From: Clostridiales bacterium
GTDB lineage: Bacteria; Bacillota; Clostridia; Lachnospirales; Lachnospiraceae
DNA: 61,190 bases
Direction: 5' to 3'
NCBI GenBank assembly: GCA_022778745.1
Contig: JALFSR010000043.1
Coordinates: 1 to 61,190 of the forward strand
Shown piece by piece: positions 25,671 to 35,845 of the stretch; the first letter of the stretch is position 1; every line of letters starts with the position of its first letter. Made by a program: the position numbers and the translations under genes. The notes beneath the pieces are model-generated. The model ran no database searches and was not told the DNA's origin. It was given only the letters and a program-made list of their open reading frames with translations.

Positions 25671-27098
25671 TTAAAATTGGAAATACAAAAATGGGTTATA
25701 ACTATTTCCTACTAACGCTATCGCAGATAAAAAAAGCAATACTGCTGGTAATGCAGCGTCAATCATATAAAGGAAATGAGGATTTTGCTCTTTTCTTTGT
25801 GCCGATGCATACCACTTGTCTCGAATTATCTTTCCAATTGGCGTAATCGCAATCACTGCTGCAGCAATAAAGAAACAATTGTTTTGAATCAAAAGTATCG
25901 TATCCATAGAAATCAAACTTCTTCCAGAAAAATCAAACATTCCTTTTAACACTGTCAGTAACTGACCCATATCTTCAAATCGGAATAAAATCCAGCCAAA
26001 ATATACAACAATAAATGTATAAGCCCAACCAAACAGTTTTGGAATACAGTCAAGCAATTTTCCTAGGAATAATCGTTCCATTATAAGAAATACAAAATAA
26101 AACAATCCCCATAAAATATAATTCCAACTTGCTCCATGCCACATTCCCGTTAAAAACCAGACGATGAATAAGTTACGATATGTACGAAGCACTCCTTTTC
26201 GGTTTCCGCCGAGTGGAATATAAATATAATCTCTGAAAAATGTACTTAAAGAAATATGCCATCTGCGCCAGAAATCTTTCACTGACACAGCTATGTAAGG
26301 ATAATTAAAGTTTTCCAGATAGTGAAATCCAACCATACGCCCCATTCCAATCGCCATATCCGAATATGCGGAAAAATCTAAATAAATTTGGAACATATAA
26401 AACAACATACCAATCCATAAGTTTGCGATTGCTACTGAATCTAACTTGTCTGCCGCAAGCAATGTGTCCGCAAGGCTCGCACACGTATTTGCAAGAATCG
26501 CCTTTTTTGCCAAACCAATCGAAAATCTTCTCACACCATCTGCTATATCATGAATTGTCACATGACGCTCTTCAATTTCATCGGCAACTGTCTTGTAACG
26601 TACAATCGGTCCAGCAATACATTGGTGAAACAAACTGCAATAGAGCAATACTTTCCAATATGCACGCTGCACTTGTACTTCTCCTCGATATACATCTACA
26701 ACATAGGATAATAATTGAAATGTATAAAAAGATATACCAATTGGCAGTACAATATTTGGTATCTGTGATGGAAAACCAGTAAAATACTGTAAATTTGTCA
26801 AAAAGAATCCTGTATATTTAAAAATTCCAAGCAATGACAATGATACGAGACATTCTAAAAACATCCATGTCTTCTTTTTCCATGCCGCATTTGCATTTGC
26901 AATCCGACATGCACTAAACCAACTCCAAAAACTCATTGCCAACAGCAAGAGCAAATATTTTGGACCTCCCCACGAGTAAAACACTAGCGAACATAATAAC
27001 AAAACAATATTTTTTTGTTTTGTAGTAGATGCAAAAAAATAAGCACTTAAATTAATCGCTAAAAATGCAAACACAAATAATAAACTTGAGAATACCAT
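25671..27098 (-). CDS. MBOAT-family O-acyltransferase (AlgI-like)
   Basis: A polytopic 475-residue membrane protein with about ten hydrophobic segments. Family motifs are DFWRRWHISLSTFFRDYIYI, PLGGNRKG, and the catalytic histidine in MWHGASWNYILWG. AlgI/PatA-type MBOAT proteins carry acetyl groups for modification of cell-wall or exopolysaccharides. DltB is another MBOAT, but the DHHW partner and the absence of dltA/C/D argue for acetylation. The SD GGAG lies 8 bases before the ATG. Confidence 0.9.
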   Translation of the reverse strand: MVFSSLLFVFAFLAINLSAYFFASTTKQKNIVLLLCSLVFYSWGGPKYLLLLLAMSFWSWFSACRIANANAAWKKKTWMFLECLVSLSLLGIFKYTGFFLTNLQYFTGFPSQIPNIVLPIGISFYTFQLLSYVVDVYRGEVQVQRAYWKVLLYCSLFHQCIAGPIVRYKTVADEIEERHVTIHDIADGVRRFSIGLAKKAILANTCASLADTLLAADKLDSVAIANLWIGMLFYMFQIYLDFSAYSDMAIGMGRMVGFHYLENFNYPYIAVSVKDFWRRWHISLSTFFRDYIYIPLGGNRKGVLRTYRNLFIVWFLTGMWHGASWNYILWGLFYFVFLIMERLFLGKLLDCIPKLFGWAYTFIVVYFGWILFRFEDMGQLLTVLKGMFDFSGRSLISMDTILLIQNNCFFIAAAVIAITPIGKIIRDKWYASAQRKEQNPHFLYMIDAALPAVLLFLSAIALVGNSYNPFLYFQF

Positions 27099-27227
27099 AC
27101 CAAACGCTCCATTTTTCTAAGATTATGATCCTTTTTATTACTTTTTATCCTCACCATTTGTTTGGACATCTGCTTGATTATACCTCATAACAAAACATAT
27201 TGCAAGATTTTTTTAATTTTTGTTATA

Positions 27228-27309
27228 CGATTTTGAGACATGCAAAATATGAAAAAATAACCCAATTAGGATGAATTTCAAATGTTTTAGAATTGCAGGA
27301 ACATATATG
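27228..27309 (+). repeat. Dispersed structured repeat, copy B (5'-truncated, diverged)
   Basis: The stretch from GATTTTGAGACATGCAAAAT to AGGAACATATAT aligns without gaps through most of its length to the core of copies A and C. The long-range stem is kept (TGCAA with TTGCA), with one position changed on both sides compared with CGCAA/TTGCG. The 5' hairpin and the 3' end are missing. It lies about 130 bp upstream of the MBOAT gene. Confidence 0.65.
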
Positions 27310-27310
27310 C

Positions 27311-27362
27311 ATAAATAAAAATGCCCCTATATAAGACTTTTTATTTATCTTATATAGAGGCA
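27311..27362 (-). terminator. Terminator of the leuB-ilvD-ilvB operon
   Basis: TGCCCCTATATAAGA (27322-27336) pairs with TCTTATATAGAGGCA (27348-27362) with one G-T pair, followed on the minus strand by TTTTTATTTAT. It begins 10 bases past the ilvB stop. Confidence 0.9.
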
Positions 27363-27371
27363 GCAGTTTTT

Positions 27372-29051
27372 TTATTTTACTGATAAATCTTCTTCTGAGA
27401 AGCATTCTTCAATCGATGCACCTGGAGCAACCATTGGGAATACTTTATCGTCTTTTTCAATCTGACACTCGATCACAACTGGAATATTTAATTCAATTGC
27501 TTCACGAACAGCAGGTTCTAATTCTTCACATGTTGTAACACGGTATGCTTTTGCTCCCATTGCTTCTGCAAGTTTTACAAAATCTACGTGATCTTCCAAA
27601 ATCGTATGGGAATAACGCTTTCCATAGAATAAGGTCTGCCACTGGCGTACCATGCCGAGTACATGGTTATTGATTACAATCTGGATGATTGGAATATTAT
27701 ATCGAGTTGCTGTCGCAATTTCGTTCATATTCATACGGAAGCATCCATCACCTGCAATATTAATTACTGTCTTATCTTTACAGCCCATCTTTGCACCGAT
27801 CGCTGCTCCAAGACCGTAGCCCATCGTTCCAAGACCACCAGAACTAATAAAGCTTCTTGGTGTCTGATATTTGAAATATTGTGCAGCCCACATCTGATGC
27901 TGACCTACTTCTGTAACAACGATTGCATTTCCTTTTGTAATCTCATTTAATTTTTCAATAATATATGGACCAGTCAGTTCTCCTTTGTGATAAGTCATCG
28001 GATAACGTCTCTTCAATTCATCAATTTCTTTGATCCATCTTTCATGTTTCAATGGTTCCAAACGCATATTCAGCTCTTGAAGCACACATCTTACATCACC
28101 AATAATTGATGCATCAGTCTTAATATTTTTATTAATTTCTGCTGGATCAACATCAATCTGCAAAATCTTTGCATTGTATGCAAATTTCTTTGCATTGCCA
28201 GTTACACGGTCGCTGAATCTTGCACCGATTGTAATTAATAAATCACATTTTGTTACACCAAAATTCGATGCTTTTGTTCCGTGCATACCGAGCATACCTG
28301 CATAAAGAGGATCTTCTCCGTTAAATGCACCTTTTCCCATTAAAGTATCTGTAACTGGAGCGTTAATCTTATGTACAAACTCACGTAATTCTTTTGAAGC
28401 ACCAGATGCGATTGCGCCACCGCCTACAAAAACAAATGGTTTTTCTGCCTTTTTAATCATCGCTACGGCATTTTCAATGTCTTCCTGCTTCATTCCTTTT
28501 ATTACTGGAAGAATCGGCTCTGGAATCACTTTTGTATATTCTGTCTTGTTTGCTGTTACATCTTTTGTAATATCGACAAGAACTGGACCTGGACGACCTT
28601 CTTTTGCAATACGGAATGCAGAACGAATCGTATCTGCTAATTTTGTAACATCTTTTACAATATAGTTGTGTTTTGTAATTGGCATTGTAACGCCTGCAAT
28701 ATCGATTTCCTGGAATGTATCTTTTCCAAGAAGACTTACCGCTACATTCGCAGTAATTGCAACAATCGGAATTGAATCCATATAAGCAGTTGCAATTCCT
28801 GTAACAAGATTCGTTGCTCCAGGTCCAGAAGTTGCCATACAAACACCTACTTTTCCTGTCGCACGTGCATATCCATCTGCAGCATGAGAAGCACCCTGTT
28901 CATGAGATGTCAAAATATGTGTAATTTCGTCGGAATGCTTATATAATGCATCATATACATTTAAAATCGTACCACCTGGATAGCCAAATACTGTATCTAC
29001 TCCCTGTTCTTTCAGACATTCAATAATAATTTCTGAGCCAGTTAACTGCAT
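27372..29051 (-). CDS. ilvB: Acetolactate synthase large subunit
   Basis: It condenses pyruvate with pyruvate or 2-oxobutyrate, the first common step of branched-chain amino-acid synthesis, using ThDP, FAD and Mg. The 559-residue protein has the ThDP glutamate region (YPGGTILNVYDAL, then HEQGASHAADGYARA) and the ThDP-binding motif GDGCFRMNMNE ending in VINN. It is the last gene of leuB-ilvD-ilvB. The regulatory small subunit ilvN is not adjacent and not in the window; it must be elsewhere or absent. Confidence 0.95.
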   Translation of the reverse strand: MQLTGSEIIIECLKEQGVDTVFGYPGGTILNVYDALYKHSDEITHILTSHEQGASHAADGYARATGKVGVCMATSGPGATNLVTGIATAYMDSIPIVAITANVAVSLLGKDTFQEIDIAGVTMPITKHNYIVKDVTKLADTIRSAFRIAKEGRPGPVLVDITKDVTANKTEYTKVIPEPILPVIKGMKQEDIENAVAMIKKAEKPFVFVGGGAIASGASKELREFVHKINAPVTDTLMGKGAFNGEDPLYAGMLGMHGTKASNFGVTKCDLLITIGARFSDRVTGNAKKFAYNAKILQIDVDPAEINKNIKTDASIIGDVRCVLQELNMRLEPLKHERWIKEIDELKRRYPMTYHKGELTGPYIIEKLNEITKGNAIVVTEVGQHQMWAAQYFKYQTPRSFISSGGLGTMGYGLGAAIGAKMGCKDKTVINIAGDGCFRMNMNEIATATRYNIPIIQIVINNHVLGMVRQWQTLFYGKRYSHTILEDHVDFVKLAEAMGAKAYRVTTCEELEPAVREAIELNIPVVIECQIEKDDKVFPMVAPGASIEECFSEEDLSVK

Positions 29052-29066
29052 CGTACTCTCTCCTTT

Positions 29067-30734
29067 TTATTTTTTTATCTCTAAAATCGCACCACGATTG
29101 CTTGCTGTCACCATAGAAGCATATCTTGCCAAATATCCTGTTGTCACCTTTGGCTCTCTTGGTGTCCATGCTGCTCTTCTGCGTTCCATTTCTTCATCAG
29201 AAACATCTATATCCAATGTGTTTGCTGGAATATTGATCTTGATGATATCGCCTTCCTGTACTAATGCGATTGGACCGCCAACTGCTGCTTCTGGGCAAAC
29301 ATGTCCGATACTTGCGCCCCTAGATGCACCGCTGAAACGTCCATCTGTAATTAATGCAACGCTTGATCCAAGTCCCATTCCTGCAATCGCAGAAGTAGGA
29401 TTGAGCATTTCTCTCATTCCAGGACCACCCTTTGGTCCTTCATAACGGATAACAACAACGTCACCTGCTACAATTTTTCCGCCTTTGATTGCTGCAATTG
29501 CATCTTCTTCGCAGTCAAATACTCGTGCTGGTCCTTCATGTACCATCATCTCTGGAACAACTGCAGAGCGCTTTACAACACCTGAGCCTGGAGCAAGATT
29601 ACCCTTTAATACAGCAATACCGCCTGTCTCGCTGTATGGATGATCAATTGGACGAATTACTTCTGGATCTTTATTTACGCATCCTTCAATATTTTCTCCT
29701 ACTGTCTTTCCAGTCGCTGTCATTAAATCAGTATATAATAAATTCTTCTTATTTAATTCATTCATTACGGCATAAACACCGCCAGCTTCGTTCAGTTCTT
29801 CAATATATGTATGACCTGCTGGAGCCAAATGGCAAAGGTTTGGTGTTCTGCTGCTGATTTCATTGGCGATATCTAAGTTCAATTCTACACCTGCTTCATG
29901 TGCAATTGCTGGAAGATGAAGCATACTATTTGTAGAACATCCAAGTGCCATATCTACTGTTAATGCATTAAGAAATGCTTTTTCTGTCATAATATCTCTT
30001 GGACGAATGTTTAATTCCAATAATTTCATAACTTGCATACCTGCATGTTTTGCAAGTTTTAAACGTTCAGAATATACAGCTGGAATTGTACCATTTCCCT
30101 TTAATCCCATACCTAATACTTCCGTTAAACAGTTCATTGAGTTTGCTGTGTACATACCAGAACAGGAACCGCAAGTTGGACAAGTTTTATTTTCATATTC
30201 TAATACATCGTCTTCAGAAATTTTTCCTGCTGCATAAGCTCCAACAGCTTCAAACATAGAGGAAAGACTTGTCTTACATCCCTTTACATGACCTGCAAGC
30301 ATTGGACCACCACTTACAAATACAGTAGGAATATTTACTCTTGCTGCTGCCATTAACAGACCTGGAACATTTTTATCACAGTTTGGAACCATAACCATCG
30401 CATCAAACTGATGTGCCATCGCCAAAGCTTCTGTAGAATCTGCAATCAAGTCTCTTGTTACAAGAGAATATTTCATACCAATATGACCCATCGCAATACC
30501 ATCACATACAGCAATTGCTGGTACAACAACTGGAACACCTCCAGCCATCGCAACACCCATCTTTACTGCATTTACAATTTTATCCAAATTCATATGACCT
30601 GGAACAATCTCATTATAAGAGCTTACAATACCAACTAATGGTTTCTTCATCTCTTCTTCTGTAAATCCAAGTGCGTTAAATAATGAACGGTGAGGAGCCT
30701 GCTGCATCCCCTTCTTTACTGCGTCACTTCTCAT
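29067..30734 (-). CDS. ilvD: Dihydroxy-acid dehydratase
   Basis: IlvD dehydrates 2,3-dihydroxy-3-methylbutanoate (and the methylpentanoate homologue) to the 2-oxoacid with an Fe-S cluster. The 555 residues contain the cluster cysteines in NCDKNVPG and [16 protein letters not shown] and the C-terminal [15 protein letters not shown] motif. The ATG at 30734 follows AGGAGGAAG by 7 bases; an in-frame ATG at 30758 has no SD. The gap to ilvB is 15 bases. Confidence 0.96.
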   Translation of the reverse strand: MRSDAVKKGMQQAPHRSLFNALGFTEEEMKKPLVGIVSSYNEIVPGHMNLDKIVNAVKMGVAMAGGVPVVVPAIAVCDGIAMGHIGMKYSLVTRDLIADSTEALAMAHQFDAMVMVPNCDKNVPGLLMAAARVNIPTVFVSGGPMLAGHVKGCKTSLSSMFEAVGAYAAGKISEDDVLEYENKTCPTCGSCSGMYTANSMNCLTEVLGMGLKGNGTIPAVYSERLKLAKHAGMQVMKLLELNIRPRDIMTEKAFLNALTVDMALGCSTNSMLHLPAIAHEAGVELNLDIANEISSRTPNLCHLAPAGHTYIEELNEAGGVYAVMNELNKKNLLYTDLMTATGKTVGENIEGCVNKDPEVIRPIDHPYSETGGIAVLKGNLAPGSGVVKRSAVVPEMMVHEGPARVFDCEEDAIAAIKGGKIVAGDVVVIRYEGPKGGPGMREMLNPTSAIAGMGLGSSVALITDGRFSGASRGASIGHVCPEAAVGGPIALVQEGDIIKINIPANTLDIDVSDEEMERRRAAWTPREPKVTTGYLARYASMVTASNRGAILEIKK

Positions 30735-30824
30735 AATTAACTTCCTCCTAAAAAACAATATTTATGATGATCTGTCATTTTCATGATAACTGCTGCCAAT
30801 GAAAGCTTCACAATCTGAATCTGA

Positions 30825-31907
30825 TTAAATACGTTCTGCAATCAAATCTCCCATTTCAACAGTTCCGACTTGTTTACATCCATCTGACATAATATCTACT
30901 GTACGGTATCCATCTTCTAATACTTTTGTTACTGCTGCCTCAACTGCCGCTGCCTCTTCATCTAAATCAAATGAGTAACGAAGCATCATCGCTGCTGATA
31001 AAATCGTTGCAATTGGATTTGCAATATTTTGTCCGGCAATATCTGGTGCTGAACCATGACTTGGCTCATAAAGACCAAGTTTTGTCGCTCCAAGACTTGC
31101 TGAAGATAACATACCAATTGAACCAGTAACCATACTTGCTTCATCTGATAAAATATCACCAAACATATTTTCCGTCAATACAACATCAAACTGTGCTGGA
31201 TCTTTTACTAACTGCATTGCACAGTTATCGACAAGCATATGCGTTACTTTTACTTCTGGATAGTCCTTTGCAACTTCATTGACAACTGCTCTCCAAAGAC
31301 GAGAAGAATCCAATACATTTGCCTTATCTACACTGATCAGATTTTTTCTTCTCTTCATCGCAATTTCAAATCCTTTAACAGCGATACGGCGAATTTCTTT
31401 TTCATCATAAGATAATGTATCAATCGCCTTTCTCACGCCGTCTACCATCTCTGTCTTGCGTTCTCCAAAATACAATCCGCCTGTCAATTCTCTCATAATA
31501 ACCATGTCAAAACCAGCTTCTGCAATCTCTGCACGAAGAGGACACGCATCTTTTAATTCCTTATATAAATAAGCAGGACGAATATTTGCAAATAATTCTA
31601 ATCCTTTACGAATCTTTAATAAACCTGCTTCTGGACGATCTTTTGGATCAATATCATACCAACGGGAATTTCCTACATTACCGCCAACTGCACCAAGCAA
31701 TACGGAATCACTTGCCTTTGCTCGTGCCAATGTCTCATCAGTCAATGATGTTCCATATACATCTATTGAACATCCACCCATCAAAAGCTCTTCGTATGTA
31801 AAATTATGACCATATTTGTCTGCCACTTTATCCAGAATCTTTCTAGCTTCTCTAACAATTTCCGGACCAATTCCATCGCCCGGAATTAATGCGATATGAA
31901 AATTCAT
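30825..31907 (-). CDS. leuB: 3-isopropylmalate dehydrogenase
   Basis: LeuB oxidises and decarboxylates 3-isopropylmalate in leucine synthesis. The 360 residues begin [20 protein letters not shown] and contain [10 protein letters not shown] and the NAD-site region [18 protein letters not shown]. The ATG at 31907 was chosen because the protein family starts there; an in-frame GTG extension to 31979 would add 24 residues from the structured leader. LeuA and leuCD are not in the window. It heads the operon with ilvD and ilvB. Confidence 0.95.
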   Translation of the reverse strand: MNFHIALIPGDGIGPEIVREARKILDKVADKYGHNFTYEELLMGGCSIDVYGTSLTDETLARAKASDSVLLGAVGGNVGNSRWYDIDPKDRPEAGLLKIRKGLELFANIRPAYLYKELKDACPLRAEIAEAGFDMVIMRELTGGLYFGERKTEMVDGVRKAIDTLSYDEKEIRRIAVKGFEIAMKRRKNLISVDKANVLDSSRLWRAVVNEVAKDYPEVKVTHMLVDNCAMQLVKDPAQFDVVLTENMFGDILSDEASMVTGSIGMLSSASLGATKLGLYEPSHGSAPDIAGQNIANPIATILSAAMMLRYSFDLDEEAAAVEAAVTKVLEDGYRTVDIMSDGCKQVGTVEMGDLIAERI

Positions 31908-31919
31908 AAATATTACCAA

Positions 31920-32039
31920 GGCTTGGATCAGACAAAAGTGACTGTTCCAAGCCGCAGACACAAGTAAGTCCCCACTCACTGCTTCGTGTTTTGCCTATTT
32001 GAAACTGAGAACTTCCTTTATTTCAGTTACTATGTCTGC
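31920..32039 (-). promoter_or_regulatory. Structured leader of leuB-ilvD-ilvB
   Basis: On the minus strand GCAGACA (32039-32033) pairs with TGTCTGC (31960-31954), closing an 86-base domain. It is followed at once by a perfect 8-bp hairpin GGCTTGGA/TCCAAGCC (31953-31920) that ends 12 bases before the leuB ATG. The hairpin loop carries TGTCTGA, a competitor for the first arm. No T-box sequence and no clean Leu/Ile/Val leader peptide with stop codon was seen. Confidence 0.5.
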
Positions 32040-32072
32040 TGTTATCCTTTCTTTTAAACTATTTGTATTTAT

Positions 32073-32096
32073 TCAAGAATGCACTTTGCATTCCTG
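32073..32096. repeat. Short hairpin, copy 1
   Basis: ATTCAAGAATGC followed by TTTGCATTC, a small hairpin that recurs at 45709-45737. It lies in the gap between hflX and leuB, close to a TTGACA on the minus strand. Confidence 0.35.
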
Positions 32097-32173
32097 TCAA
32101 TAGAAAAGCAAACGCTTTACTGCGTTAATATAAATCCGTATTAGTATTATGTTAGACTATTTTGTCTTATTTT

Positions 32174-33448
32174 TCAAGTCTTATCGAAAAATTTGTTCAT
32201 ATTTTCTTTTGTCTCAATCTGACGGAATATTTCTGGCGGTACAAATGCAGTTACTTCAATTCCATTTTCTGTATAATTTTCTTCCAAAAGCTGACCATAT
32301 TTACGAATTAACTGAATCTTATAAGCCTCTGCATACGTATATGTTTTTTGTATATATATTTTTTGTTCTCTTAAAATCTGCTCTAATAATCGCTTAAAAT
32401 CATCCAATCCCTCTCCTGTTTTCGCAGAAATATGAACAATATAATCAGCCTTAAAATCACGAAGCACCACTTCGTTTTGTACACAATCTTTTTTGTTAAA
32501 CAATGTAATAGAAATCTTGTCCTCTACACCAAGTTTTTGTAATGTATCATAGACAACATGCATTTGTGTATCCATCATTGGATTCGAGGAATCTACAACA
32601 TGAATTAAAATATCACAGTATTTTGCTTCTTCTAACGTACTGCGGAATGCATCGACAAGATGATGTGGCAGCTTACGAATAAATCCAACGGTATCAGTGA
32701 AAAGAATCTCCTCTCCTGAATCAAGCTTCATCATACGAGTCGTCGGATCCAATGTCGCAAATAATTTATTTTCCGCTAAAATTCCTGCATTTGTAAGTTT
32801 GTTTAAAAGTGTTGATTTTCCTGCATTTGTGTACCCCACAATGGCTGCTACTGTCGTGTGATTTTTGTTTCTCTGCTGTCTTGCCACTTCACGATGTCTT
32901 TTTACTGCTTCCAACTCCTGCTTTAACTGACCAATTCTTTGATGAATTAAACGTCGATCCATCTCAAGTTTTTTCTCTCCTGGTCCTCTTGTGCCAATAC
33001 CTCCTCCAAGACGGGATAAGGAGTTACGCAAGCCAACTAATCGCGCCGCACGATAACGAAGCTGTGCAAGTTCGACTTGAATTTTTCCTTCACTTGTCAT
33101 AGCATGTGCGGCAAAAATATCAAGAATTACCATCGTTCGATCCATTACTTTTGTCTCTAGCATCGACTCTAAATTACGAAGCTGCGCTGGTGATAACTCA
33201 TCATCGCATACAACTCCTGTCGCATCCAATTCCCATATTAACTGCTTTAATTCTTCTATCTTTCCTTTTCCAATATAAGTGCCAGGATTTTGATGTTCCA
33301 AATTTTGAATAACTTTTGCTAATGTAATGCCACCTGCTGTCTCAACTAATTCTTCTAATTCATCCAATGACTGTGCTGTGTCATCTCCGTCTCGTTCACT
33401 AACTGCAAACAAAATTACTCGCTCGGTTGTCTCTTTTATTTCAATCAT
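32174..33448 (-). CDS. hflX: Ribosome-associated GTPase HflX
   Basis: HflX splits stalled or stressed ribosomes. The 424 residues include the N-terminal HflX domain, a helical linker with GERRGPG-like GTRGPGEKKLEMDRRLI, and the GTPase domain with G1 GYTNAGKSTL and G3 DTVGF. The ATG at 33448 was preferred over that at 33481 because AAGAGG stands 9 bases before it. Mono- or dicistronic with the TPR gene upstream, 70 bases away. Confidence 0.95.
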   Translation of the reverse strand: MIEIKETTERVILFAVSERDGDDTAQSLDELEELVETAGGITLAKVIQNLEHQNPGTYIGKGKIEELKQLIWELDATGVVCDDELSPAQLRNLESMLETKVMDRTMVILDIFAAHAMTSEGKIQVELAQLRYRAARLVGLRNSLSRLGGGIGTRGPGEKKLEMDRRLIHQRIGQLKQELEAVKRHREVARQQRNKNHTTVAAIVGYTNAGKSTLLNKLTNAGILAENKLFATLDPTTRMMKLDSGEEILFTDTVGFIRKLPHHLVDAFRSTLEEAKYCDILIHVVDSSNPMMDTQMHVVYDTLQKLGVEDKISITLFNKKDCVQNEVVLRDFKADYIVHISAKTGEGLDDFKRLLEQILREQKIYIQKTYTYAEAYKIQLIRKYGQLLEENYTENGIEVTAFVPPEIFRQIETKENMNKFFDKT

Positions 33449-33518
33449 AATTTCAGCCTCTTTTCTCTGTGTTTCATTCATCCTACTTCATAATCCGATC
33501 AAACAAAGACTATTTCAC

Positions 33519-34061
33519 TCATTGATCGGTCGAAATCTTTTTAAAAAATCGATTTGCTGTATCCCGAAAAACAGCAGCGGCCTCCAAATATCCATATGAT
33601 TCTAACTGCTGTACAATTGTTTCATATATTTCTTCTTTATATGGCTCTTTTTTTATTGCATTTTGATAATCCTCTAATGCCTGGGAATAATTTCCTGTAT
33701 GAATATAAAGAAATCCCCTCTTCACATAAATATCCGATTTCGCATCATCTGTCTTAATAATTCTTGTATAAAGCTTGATTGCTTCATCAAATTGATTCAT
33801 CTTCACTTTTACTTGTGCAAGCTCATCTACCAATTCGATTTCTTTTTTCACCATGCAATTCATTGCTTCTTCCAATTTTTGCACAGCATTGTCATAATCT
33901 CCCTGTTCCTCCGCAATTTTACCTTCTTTCCATAGTATATGCATCGAATGTTCTTCTATTCGATCTGGCACTAAAACTAAAATGCTAGTTAATAAAAATA
34001 TATATCCTAAACAGGATACTGTAAAAAAATATTTACTGTCTAGTAGTTGTCTCCATCTCAT
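33519..34061 (-). CDS. Membrane-anchored TPR protein
   Basis: A 180-residue protein with one N-terminal membrane segment (about 12-30) and three to four tetratricopeptide repeats (residues about 40-165, with EGKIAEEQGDYDNAVQKLEE, then RGFLYIHTGNYSQALEDYQNAI). TPR repeats bind peptides or proteins; the partner is unknown. The SD is weak. It lies between galT and hflX with a terminator separating it from galT. Confidence 0.8.
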   Translation of the reverse strand: MRWRQLLDSKYFFTVSCLGYIFLLTSILVLVPDRIEEHSMHILWKEGKIAEEQGDYDNAVQKLEEAMNCMVKKEIELVDELAQVKVKMNQFDEAIKLYTRIIKTDDAKSDIYVKRGFLYIHTGNYSQALEDYQNAIKKEPYKEEIYETIVQQLESYGYLEAAAVFRDTANRFFKKISTDQ

Positions 34062-34187
34062 TTGTTATAACTTCCCATAATTATTTCTTTTGATTCCAAC
34101 ATCTTATTTATTATAATACAATATTTTTTTTTAATAATCTAGCATTTCATAAAAAAAGATGATATTATAGGTCCATTTCCTATAAAT

Positions 34188-34223
34188 TAAAAAGTGGATG
34201 CGATCTAATGGCACCCACTTTTT
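34188..34223 (-). terminator. Terminator of galT
   Basis: AAAAAGTGG (34189-34197) pairs with CCACTTTTT (34214-34222), with T residues following on the minus strand. Confidence 0.8.
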
Positions 34224-34285
34224 AGCGTTTATTTCTTTCTTTTACTCATTTAACAAAATGTTTCTTTTAGACGGAATAAAACCTT

Positions 34286-35785
34286 TTATTTTACTTGATC
34301 TACAAATCTCATAAATGCTTCCTGACCTGCTTCGTCTCTCTTATAAACGCCAGCATGTTCAAGAACTTTTGCAAATACTTTTCCAATTTCGTCTCTTAAA
34401 ATTTCATCAATCGTATCTGCATTTACATTGTCATACTGTGGAAGGAACTGTTCTACCCAATCTGCATGTTTTTCCAATGCTTCATTTGAACGAATATCCT
34501 TGCCTTCTACAATATATTCGCCAAGCTGTTTCATCTCATCTTTCAAACGGGACGGCAATACTGCAAGACCCATTACTTCGATCAGACCGATATTTTCTTT
34601 CTTAATATGGTGCAGCTCTGCATGTGGATGGTACACACCAAGTGGATGTTCTTCTGTCGTAATATTGTTACGCAGAACAAGATCTAACTCATATGTATCA
34701 CCTTTCTTTCTTGCAATTGGAGTAATTGTGTTATGAGGCTGTCCTTCTGTCTGAGCAAAAATAAATGCTGCCTCATCAGTATATCCTCTCCAGCTCTTTA
34801 AAATCACATCTGCCAGCTCAATCAGACGACTTTCATCTGTATGACGAATACGAATAACAGACATTGGCCACTTTACGATACCAGCTTCTACATCTTCATA
34901 TCCAGCAAATGAAACAGACTTCTCAATTGGTGCTTTTGCCATCGCAAATTCATAATGACCGCCTTGGAAATGGTCATGTGTTAAAATTGATCCTCCTACG
35001 ATTGGCAGATCGGCATTAGAACCAAGGAAATAATGTGGGAACTGCTTTACAAAATCAAACAGCTTGCGGAATGTACTCTTATCAATCTTCATCGGTACGT
35101 GTTCTCCGCAGAATACGATACAATGCTCATTATAATATACATATGGAGAATACTGGAATCCCCATGCAGAATCATTAATTGTAATTGGAATAATACGATG
35201 ATTCTGTCTTGCTGGATGATTTACTCTTCCTGCATAACCTTCATTTTCTTTGCAAAGCAGACACTTTGGATAGCCACTCTGTTTCATTAACTTAGCAGCT
35301 GCAATTGCCTTTGGATCTTTTTCTGGCTTGGAGAGATTGATTGTCACATCTAAGTCTCCGTATTCTGTCTTTGTCAGCCATTTGATATCTTTGCATACAC
35401 GATATCTGCGGATATAATCCGAATCCTGACTCAACTTATAGTAATAATTCGTTGCTTCTTCTGGAGAAACTACATATTTTTCTTGGAATGTACGAATTAC
35501 TTGGGATGGACGAGGCATCAGGCAATTCATTAACTTTGTATCAAATAAATCACGATATACTACACTGTTTTCTTTTAATACTCCAGCCTCGTATGCATAA
35601 TCCAACAATTCCTTTAATGTTTCTTCCAGATTCACATCTGTCAAATTACATTCTGGTTCTGAATATTCTTCTAACTGTAGCACTTCTAAAATCTGATTTG
35701 TTGCATAGATTTTTTCTTCCTTTGGAAGTAATCCACTATTCAAACCATATGCTACCAGTTTTGCAATACTTACATTTACATCCAT
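34286..35785 (-). CDS. galT: UDP-glucose-hexose-1-phosphate uridylyltransferase, class II
   Basis: GalT exchanges UMP between UDP-glucose and galactose-1-phosphate in the Leloir pathway. The 499-residue length and sequence (NEGYAGRVNHPARQNHR, GSILTHDHFQGG) mark the class II family of Firmicutes, which is unrelated in detail to the 350-residue class I enzyme. It follows galK after a 232-bp gap that holds repeated TTTTGTACArTTAA motifs, so it may have its own promoter. galE is not in the window. Confidence 0.95.
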   Translation of the reverse strand: MDVNVSIAKLVAYGLNSGLLPKEEKIYATNQILEVLQLEEYSEPECNLTDVNLEETLKELLDYAYEAGVLKENSVVYRDLFDTKLMNCLMPRPSQVIRTFQEKYVVSPEEATNYYYKLSQDSDYIRRYRVCKDIKWLTKTEYGDLDVTINLSKPEKDPKAIAAAKLMKQSGYPKCLLCKENEGYAGRVNHPARQNHRIIPITINDSAWGFQYSPYVYYNEHCIVFCGEHVPMKIDKSTFRKLFDFVKQFPHYFLGSNADLPIVGGSILTHDHFQGGHYEFAMAKAPIEKSVSFAGYEDVEAGIVKWPMSVIRIRHTDESRLIELADVILKSWRGYTDEAAFIFAQTEGQPHNTITPIARKKGDTYELDLVLRNNITTEEHPLGVYHPHAELHHIKKENIGLIEVMGLAVLPSRLKDEMKQLGEYIVEGKDIRSNEALEKHADWVEQFLPQYDNVNADTIDEILRDEIGKVFAKVLEHAGVYKRDEAGQEAFMRFVDQVK

Positions 35786-35845
35786 ATAAAACTCCTTCCT
35801 CTTATCTAAAACTGACTCGTCAAATTAACGATTGTTTTTTTCTTT

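Noticed and set aside
31908-31979. N-terminal extension of LeuB from GTG at 31979
   Set aside because: LeuB proteins start at the [12 protein letters not shown] position; the extension overlaps the structured leader and has no SD.
31908-32173. T-box riboswitch before the leuB operon
   Set aside because: The conserved antiterminator sequence (GGTGGNACCGCG type) is absent, and the stems do not have the T-box layout.
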